Source: Morchella semilibera (lineage: Eukaryota; Ascomycota; Pezizomycetes; Pezizales; Morchellaceae). From it: DNA of 64,000 bases. This document shows positions 57,601-64,000 of this stretch, piece by piece. The position numbers were made by a program, and so were the translations under genes. The notes beneath the pieces were generated by a model. It searched no databases. It had not been told where the DNA came from and was given only the letters and a program-made list of their open reading frames with translations. The first letter of the stretch is position 1. The number at the start of each line of letters is the position of its first letter. The DNA lies in NCBI GenBank assembly GCA_009192285.1, contig WBVU01000003.1:62001-126000 (forward strand). The letters are read 5' to 3'.

Positions 57601-59998
57601 ATCTCTGGAACGCCTAATTGCTGGTATAACATATATATCATCTGTGGAACAATCACCTGAAGTCTTGAGGAGAACATGGGACGAGATCAGGAAGCCAAAG
57701 AGTCTTCTGAATAGCGGTGTTTACGGAGGCTTGGCCGGCCTACTGTTTCATCGCCTTAAGGGAGATCTGAACACCATATGCGATCTTTCCTCGATGCTTG
57801 AACAACTCCAGATTGCACAAAACCTGGGTTAGTACATATCGTATAGTGCTCTTATATTAAGAAGTCGCTAAATTTAATCATGTATCACCTATCAGGTTTA
57901 AGACCCAACTTTGAAAGCAATCTGGCCTATAGCGCCTGGAGAAGGTACCCAGCCTATGCATCATGCTCGCCTACCAACTTTAACCGTGAGTTGGGCTCCT
58001 TCGACGAAAAGGCGTGGCTGAGTTGGCAGACTCTACAAACCATTTCTACCAGTCTTGGTAATTCAGGAATCGGGCAACATTCGATTAAAGCACTGGATAA
58101 CATGATACGCAATGCTGATTCTACTGACCTTCGCTCCTATCATGCAGTTATCGCCCTATACGAGAAATGGGCAACATACCTGGTAAGAATCTAGCTGGCA
58201 GCGTTTTCGCTCTCAAACTTCAACAGTTGCCCATTTCAGCTGACATACATATTCCATACAAGATATACCAGAGCAGCCCTGGCGATATGTTATTACCTCA
58301 ATCCTGGGTCTCACTCTACAAGGAACTGCTACCGCCGGTGACTCCAGCTCCGGGCGTGATAACTATCAGCCGTCACCGCGAGGACCTACTCCTCCTTATG
58401 GAAAGTTTCTGCTCCCTCGTGCACAAGATTAATATCTGGACCCCTAGCCCTGTGCTTCAGGTTGATGACAATAGACAATTCCAGCATAAATCCTTGGGGA
58501 GGATCAGGGCCAAGGGTCAGGGTATACATATCTTCGCTCGGCGTAATGTCCATTTCCTTAGTACTTGTCTTTTGAATACCCATTCGTGGCAGGCCGGCCG
58601 CGGTCCCATCAGTATCCAATTGCAAGTCAAACGTTTGAAAGTGGACAAACTAGTAGATCAGGTATGTACTCCCACTCTAGTCTTGTGTATTGTGATAGAG
58701 ATAGCATATACTTACTCTACATGCGAACCTAGATGCTTAACGACGTTAACCCCGCTCTGCTGCCAGACCTTCAAAGCCGCACACCTTTCGCCGTTTTATG
58801 CCGCAACTACCTTGATTCCTTTAGAATCTACGGCGGGAAAGACCGCCCCCTGATTATCACCGCTGCCAAAAACACTCCAACCTACTTTTCTTCTCTGCTG
58901 CCCATGGTGTCAAAAAAGTCATTTGGGGAATTGAACTCTAAGTTAGAATCGGAGAACACCACTGCCAAAAGCCAAAACGTTGATGATGTCCATGGCTTCA
59001 AGGATTACGGTCATATCGAACCGTCGGTTATTATAATCCAACATATGTGGAGGTCCAGGTACCCAATCGTTCTCAAGCGGCGCGCTTTTTTCGGCAGTCC
59101 TCAAGGACGGGCACTGGCCTTTATTAGGGGCATCTGTGCAGAGGTCGTCGATTCTTCTTCCTGGGATAGAACAGAGAAAATTCGCCGTCGATTTTTGTTC
59201 TTTACCCTTGGCATTCAAATTCATCTTTTGAGTGAAACAGTTGAAAGGCTATACAAAGAGTCCAGGAACAGGGCGAACTATAGTATAAGTAAAGGGAAGA
59301 TGTCGGGTATTGAATATGCGCAGGTTTGGTGGGAGAAGCTATTAGAGATGCGGAAGAAGGTTAGCGAGAATACTTGTTTCTTCACCAAAGGGAACTTCCA
59401 TTTGCTCCGGCAACACAATTCCTTGGGGCTGAGGCAGAGTATGCAGGAGGTGTACGGGAATCTCCATCGTATTGAGTTCTCCTTGAGCCTACTTGACCCG
59501 GAGAAAAGAACCCCAGTAGCTGCAGTTTTTCTTCAACGTGCTTTTAGAAAGCAAAGACGGGTATTGAAACTGCGCCGCGAGTTCCATACAACAGAGGCGG
59601 GAAAGACAATTGCCTACGTTAAACGTATTGTTACGGCCCTAAACATACGTGACCCTCTGGATCGTATTGGAGAGATTCAAAGGGCGTGGGTCCTCTTCAA
59701 CCACGTTGCGAAACTGATCGAAAAAGTCAAAGATCTTGAGATAACGTACAGAAAGGCAAAACGAGCAGCCAGATTTCGAATAAACTGGGCCGAGGCGGAG
59801 GAGAAACGAAATGCACGGGTTCTTGCATCCCAACTTAACGATATCCGAGAATTGGTGCGAAATGAGGCGTCGTTCCTATTAGAGGCAAATTGGATGCAGC
59901 TCAACATTCCGAGTGACGAATTGGAGGCAAAGTGCATGAAGGCGTGGCGGGTGATGAGGTCTGTAGAGAATACCCTACTTCTCGTCATACATCAGTAA
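51601..59998 (+). CDS. TRANK1-like SF1 helicase (about 2334 aa, 24 exons)
   Basis: Exons: 51601-52651, 52715-52915, 52974-52999, 53087-53291, 53368-53600, 53657-53892, 53946-54409, 54469-54543, 54602-54790, 54841-54912, 54966-55252, 55328-55348, 55402-55530, 55600-55701, 55763-55979, 56030-56198, 56266-56818, 56872-57238, 57292-57368, 57424-57532, 57594-57827, 57896-58182, 58227-58661, 58733-59998. The total of 7005 nt is in frame. UvrD/Rep-type motifs are complete: Walker A GRSGTGKTT (540-548), DEIQDQ (805-810), GDTAQ (832-836), YRTHQGI (motif IV), LTILESKGMEFEDVLL (motif V), QLYVAITRAQYRLW (VI, 1021-1034). A TPR-like helical region follows (residues about 1080-1400), as in TRANK1-type proteins. 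The C-terminal exon has IQ-like and coiled segments. It probably acts on nucleic acid or RNP in an ATP-dependent way; the exact role is unknown. Weakest junctions are exon 3, exon 12 and the GTCTGC donor after exon 14. Confidence 0.88.
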
Positions 59999-60392
59999 GA
60001 TCTATTCCTTGATTTTGAGGTAGCTAAAGGGGGAGGGGCTCACTTTCTTTTTTCCTTTCCTTCCTTCCTTTCTTTTCTCTTTTTGGTGCATTTTTGATCT
60101 TTTCCCACTTTCTTTCAATTCTTTCGGTTATCACCACATTCACTGTGATTATGTAGGTTATGAGGTACAGGCAGCTCTTAGATTAGGAATTGATAGGAGT
60201 GCAAAGAAAGCAACGTATCGTCAATAGTATATACTTATTGTATCGAGATGGAAGATCGGTGGGTTGGGTACTGAAGGACCGGACAGACTGAAGTCCCTAG
60301 CTATAAGGTACCAGTATTAATAGCCTAGATAGCTACTTAAATAACTGTCTCCTTGTCCCTCGTGTTTTTCCCTATTGAGCATAAAATACATG
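59999..60392. other. 3' flank of the helicase gene
   Basis: Starts with a pyrimidine-rich tract (CTTTCCTTCC type, 60045-60100), then AT-rich DNA. No gene is seen. Confidence 0.5.
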
Positions 60393-60562
60393 TATGGCGC
60401 GAGAAGGCATAGGGGGTGGGTGTGTAAACCTCAGAGGAATTTTTTTTGTATGGGAATTAGACTGTTAGGCTAGGCACTAGTACAATTATGGGAGTAGATC
60501 TCCCAATTTCTATAGACTGATTGGCTGCAAACGCTGAAGTTTACACACCTACCCTCCATAGC
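60393..60562 (+). mobile_element. Dispersed repeat, second copy
   Basis: Matches 50856-51000: the ATGGCGCGAGAAGGCATAGG opening, GGGTGTGTAAAC and its inverse GTTTACACACC, and TATGGGAGTAGATCTC. Inverted ends of about 22 bp (GGGTGGGTGTGTAAACCTCAG and inverse) are better kept here. Confidence 0.7.
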
Positions 60563-60597
60563 TTCTCGAGCTATATATAAGATGTATGTGCTCTACC

Positions 60598-60768
60598 GCA
60601 GAATCTCAGGAATAACGAATCGGACTGGGCTGAAACACCACTTACCTATTGGTCAAGACGACTGAAAGTTACGCTTTGGCTTTGTCGGATTGAGGCTCAA
60701 TAGGCATTTGACCAATCCGAAGTCTAATATTCTAGTCTAGTTCGATTCGCTATTCCTGAGATTCTGCG
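60598..60768. mobile_element. MITE with CGCAGAATCTCAGGAATA ends
   Basis: The left arm (60598-60626) and inverted right arm (60739-60768) agree over about 28 bp with two or three differences. The CTA...TAG flanks are compatible with a TA target. The interior is non-coding. It ends about 50 bp before the TATA box of the next gene. Confidence 0.75.
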
Positions 60769-60814
60769 CTAGAACCATTAATTGTGAGAAATATCTTGAA
60801 TGGGTTAATTTGCT

Positions 60815-60822
60815 GTATATAA
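60815..60822 (+). promoter_or_regulatory. TATA box of the 60888 gene
   Basis: TATATAAG lies about 70 nt before the ATG at 60888. Confidence 0.5.
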
Positions 60823-60887
60823 GTATGATGACTAAGGGAGTTTCCTCGCATTAACCGTCCCCAGCCCGCAACTTACCCCACGCCGCC

Positions 60888-61375
60888 ATGGCCACCACCG
60901 GCCCCACCAACAGCTCCTCCAGGTCACCCACAAATCCGACCTCCTTTCTGCCTTCCGCAAGGCCTGGCACAAAATACACCGCCAAGAGTAAGACCTCCTC
61001 ATCCGCCACACCACCTGGCTCTCATCTCTTGAATGCGTCGAAGCCACCCTAACCAACCCACCCGACGAAGACCTACTAGAATTGTGGCGTGAGACGCACC
61101 GCGCCATAGTCGAAGACCAGCGGCTGCACAACGAGGCTCTCAGAAAGCCTGTGGCGGCCGAGGTGGGGGTTCGGGCAGATATGGTGGGGGTTATTGGGAG
61201 GAAGGTGGCTGAGCAGTTTCGGGTCCGGATGGAGGAGGAGGAACTTGACAGGAGGCTTGAAGAGGCGAGAGAGCTCAAAGGTAACCTTGATGCGGAGATT
61301 GAGTGGTTGGAGATGCAGTTGCCGGCGGAGAATTCGGATGATCAGCAGGAAAGCAGGTCTCGTTGTGGCTCGTAG
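60888..61375 (+). CDS. Small coiled-coil protein (134 aa in the spliced model), possibly decayed
   Basis: Exon 1 60888-60987 and exon 2 61071-61375 are joined across an 83-nt intron with a GTAAGA donor, a CCCTAACC branch site and a GAAG acceptor. The first 33 residues would be Ser/Thr/Pro-rich (MATTGPTNSSS...). The rest is helical and charged (RETHRAIVEDQRLHNEAL, then EEEELDRRLEEARELKG, a coiled coil). Competing view: the frame of exon 2, read back through the intron, gives a more protein-like text (SDLLSAFRKAWHKIHRQE, one TAA at 60989-60991, then DLLIRHTTWLSSLECVEA), suggesting a gene broken by CAA to TAA and lacking a proper start. Function is unknown. Confidence 0.5.
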
Positions 61376-62172
61376 GGGTAGCTTTGTACGATTTTTGCGT
61401 CGGAGGTCCTGGCTTATAAAATAGGATGAATAGGGCTTCTTATATAGATGAGTCCTAATTACAATATATAGGAACATAAGTAATTGTCGTTCATAACTCT
61501 GATATGCCATTCCGAGGTCCAGTCTTAGGTTACTGAGGGGAAACCACTGCTTTTTTAGGCCCAGGATTAAACTGACTGTGGGCCATTTGCTAGATGGTAA
61601 ACAACCACTCACAGGATTTTCAGGGATGAGCGATTACCCAAGGCTACCTTGAAGACAGTGGGGGGATGGGTCTAGCGGAAACAACATGAGTAGCCACAAT
61701 GACTTTCCCGTCATCAGCCATCACCCCTAATGCCAAGAAGTTACAACCAAAGTGAGAGCTATATAAACAATATTCCGGGATAATGCTACGCTGAGGGATA
61801 TCATAAGCCCTAAGAAATAAAGGTAGGGAAGAAAAGAAAGGAAAGGAAAAGTGCGTGGTAAAACGTAAAATAAACACAAATAAACAGAATAAACAAAATT
61901 ATCCTACACCAGTACATTCATAGCTAGTAGATACATAGCTCTTATAATATGCGCTCCTTAATATACAATATTTCATTCAGTCATCGTTCATCTCCACCCT
62001 GAGGTTTGTAGTACTTCAGTTAAGGATACTATTCTTCTTTTCTGGTAACATTCCACTTGATATCTGAACGCGTGCGTTAGCATTTAGAAGTGAGTTGGTG
62101 TTTTGATTGCCTACCCTTAGGAGTTAACCAGGGTCTTCTTTGCTCTTCCTCGTAACCCATTTGGTTGAAGAA
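61376..62172. other. Intergenic, no supported gene
   Basis: A+T-rich spacer between convergent genes; it probably holds both 3' untranslated regions. An A/G-rich tract (AAAGAAAGGAAAGG) lies near 61835. Confidence 0.5.
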
Positions 62173-64000
62173 TTATTCGATATGGTCGTTTGAGATACGT
62201 AGGTGGTTATCCTCAATTTCCGGCGGGTCAGGTGGTTGGTCATTGGTATTTGTACTAGATGTGTTCGCGGGTTTCTTCATCAAGACGTCTACCAGTTCCG
62301 CTACACGGGAAGAGATAGGGTTTCGAATCGAGACCCTCCCATTTTCGTCTTGTGTATTGAAATTAACACAGTTATCCAGTAAAAGGCCCATTATTTTTGC
62401 ACCCCTGAATAGATCAACCCATGCGGTCCGAAGTAATACTCGGCCATATTCGTCCTTTATTTCCAAGTATCGGTTGCATGTGAATAGTAGCTTAATCATG
62501 TCATAAAGCTCAGATTGCAGTCTCATCGTCAGTGCAGCACGTTGGTTCTCGGGCGACGTTTCCGTAATCAAGGCCTTCTTGAAGCTGTTGGAGGAGATAT
62601 GCGGAGTAATTGATTGATCTGATTTATAGGTAAGACTATCGCAGGGATTCTCTTTCGACCCACCAAGGAGAGAATTACCCGTTTTCTCAAAATCTACCTT
62701 ACTAGCTAAAGCTTGAAAAGGTTGTCCCTCCGTGTATGGGTTGGTGATCCCGATGTCCTTCTCAATTGATGTGAACTGTGAATTTTCGTAGTTGTACCCA
62801 TCGACCCCCTTTACAGATTTTGGATGGTGAGAAATACCGTCGTACGGTTCGGCTACTTGTCCTCGAGATCCCAAGGCCGCGATTTCGGTGGTTGTATCAC
62901 GCGAGGATAAGGTATCGTGTTTAAAGGCTCGCCCGCGAACAGAAAGATGTAGAACAATGTCTTCCGCAGCTCCCTTCATTGTAAAATAATTGACCAACTC
63001 GAATTCTCCCAGCATTAATGCCATTACGCTATCGTCGTAATATAGACTATTGATCGCCAAGTTGAGTGCCGTTAATCCTCGATTATCCTGTGCCGAGATA
63101 CCGATCTTTTCTAATAAGAGCTGTAACACCTCTCGGTCACGATCCAAGCTCCCAGAGATATAAGAGTGCAGTAAAGTTCTCCCCTGACTGTCCGTGGTCG
63201 TAATATCACTGGGTCCCCTCAACAAAAGGTTAAGGACATTGATATTGCAGTGTTTGTTTGCCATTGCAATGTGCAGTGGAGTGCGACCACCCTCGTCCTT
63301 TGCTGAAAGATCACAGACATCCAACAAAGCCCTTACCAGCTTCTCATCCAAACCTGTTGTTCTCGACAGGTAGTGGTGTAGCAAGGTTTTGCCGTGATAT
63401 TTGATTGTAAGGTCATTTAATCTCTGCAAGAAGAGTGGTGACGGGTCCTTCGGACAGCCCTTCTCTCCTGAAAAGTCGCCCACATCTGGTAGAATCTTTA
63501 ATATTAATTCGAGGGCTCCATCGATGTTAAAACGTCCCCCTACTATAGCCGTGCGCGTGGGATCCGCTGTGCGACGTGGCACAGCGACTTTCCCCAACAA
63601 AAGTTTTACTACATTTTGCCACATACCGGCGCGCAGCGGAGCACCGGAGGCGGCATAATGTAGCGGAGTGTTTCCCCGGTTATCTTGTGTAAATATCGCA
63701 GCCACACTCGTCTTCCCCACTATTATCTTAAATTCCTCGAAGAAGACACCAACCCGGTCTTCGGATCCTCCCCTTATAGCTTCCGCTAACCTTTTAACGG
63801 CTGAATGTAGTACAATACTACCCTTCCTATTCACTGTATAATCCAGGTCTGCGGCACTCTCTAGTAAAAGCCTTCTCACGTCGGAACCCTCGCAACCATC
63901 CAAAATAGGTAATTCTGAAATTAGATGGTGTAGTGCATCGCTTCTGATACCACCCCCTATCGAAATCGCCGTTTCGGGGGCCTTCGCTAATAGAAGCCTG
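62173..64000 (-). CDS. Ankyrin-repeat protein, 5' end beyond the window
   Basis: The minus-strand frame is open from the window edge to the stop at 62173, at least 608 codons; the start is not in the window. Ankyrin units are plain: GIRSDALHHLI, DNRGNTPLHYAASG, DEGGRTPLHIAMANKH, DSQGRTLLHSYI, DNRGLTALNLAI. Two degenerate units (DEYGRVLLRTAW, DENGRVSIRN) come near the C-terminus after a polar linker of about 150 residues. The tail is Pro/Asn-rich (PDPPEIEDNHL). Ankyrin repeats bind other proteins; the partner is unknown. In ascomycetes such repeats are often joined to an N-terminal NACHT or nucleoside-phosphorylase-like domain, which would lie outside the window if present. No intron was seen in this part. 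Confidence 0.88.
   Translation of the reverse strand, partial: RLLLAKAPETAISIGGGIRSDALHHLISELPILDGCEGSDVRRLLLESAADLDYTVNRKGSIVLHSAVKRLAEAIRGGSEDRVGVFFEEFKIIVGKTSVAAIFTQDNRGNTPLHYAASGAPLRAGMWQNVVKLLLGKVAVPRRTADPTRTAIVGGRFNIDGALELILKILPDVGDFSGEKGCPKDPSPLFLQRLNDLTIKYHGKTLLHHYLSRTTGLDEKLVRALLDVCDLSAKDEGGRTPLHIAMANKHCNINVLNLLLRGPSDITTTDSQGRTLLHSYISGSLDRDREVLQLLLEKIGISAQDNRGLTALNLAINSLYYDDSVMALMLGEFELVNYFTMKGAAEDIVLHLSVRGRAFKHDTLSSRDTTTEIAALGSRGQVAEPYDGISHHPKSVKGVDGYNYENSQFTSIEKDIGITNPYTEGQPFQALASKVDFEKTGNSLLGGSKENPCDSLTYKSDQSITPHISSNSFKKALITETSPENQRAALTMRLQSELYDMIKLLFTCNRYLEIKDEYGRVLLRTAWVDLFRGAKIMGLLLDNCVNFNTQDENGRVSIRNPISSRVAELVDVLMKKPANTSSTNTNDQPPDPPEIEDNHLRISNDHIE

Noticed and set aside
1-64000. 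CRISPR array, rRNA genes, U6 or 5S genes
   Set aside because: No regularly spaced repeats and no recognisable rRNA, 5S or U6 core sequence were seen on either strand.

Overview
The window looks like nuclear DNA of a filamentous ascomycete, most probably a Pezizomycete (truffle or cup-fungus type). The reasons are short introns of about 50-60 nt with GTAAGT or GTATGT donors and CTAAC-type branch sites, CT-rich leaders ahead of start codons, a tRNA-Ile(AAU) with a short intron, very low gene density, and intergenic DNA full of short inverted-repeat elements flanked by TA. The genus is inference. There are no operons, CRISPR arrays or phage genes.

Layout. 1-3600: repeat-rich spacer. 3789-4543: four-exon beta-carbonic anhydrase, followed by a tRNA-derived SINE (4893-5112). 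7490-8107 (-): coiled-coil protein. 10637-10946: small two-exon acidic protein behind a GATA-site cluster. 12009-13099: four-exon protein of unknown function. 15933-17412: coiled-coil protein with four N-terminal repeats. 17.4-33.9 kb: about 16 kb with one clear gene, a small secreted cysteine-rich protein (20976-21360), and many MITE-like elements. 34026-35078: secreted metallo-beta-lactamase-fold hydrolase. 38465-40191 (-): decayed multi-exon gene of a fungal family of unknown function. 42739-44805 and 47306-48571 (both -): two long coiled-coil proteins that look like paralogues, with a tRNA-Ile(AAU) and two MITEs between them. 51601-59998: a 24-exon SF1 helicase gene of the TRANK1 type, about 2334 aa, readable in frame from end to end. 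60888-61375: small coiled-coil protein, uncertain model. 62173-64000 (-): ankyrin-repeat protein cut by the window edge.

The genes do not form an obvious pathway. Themes are several low-complexity coiled-coil proteins, one very large helicase, one ankyrin protein, two secreted proteins, and at least three families of non-autonomous TA-flanked elements with several copies each. No transposase gene is visible, so these elements would depend on enzymes encoded elsewhere. Exon models were built by hand from splice motifs and reading frame; RNA-seq would settle them.
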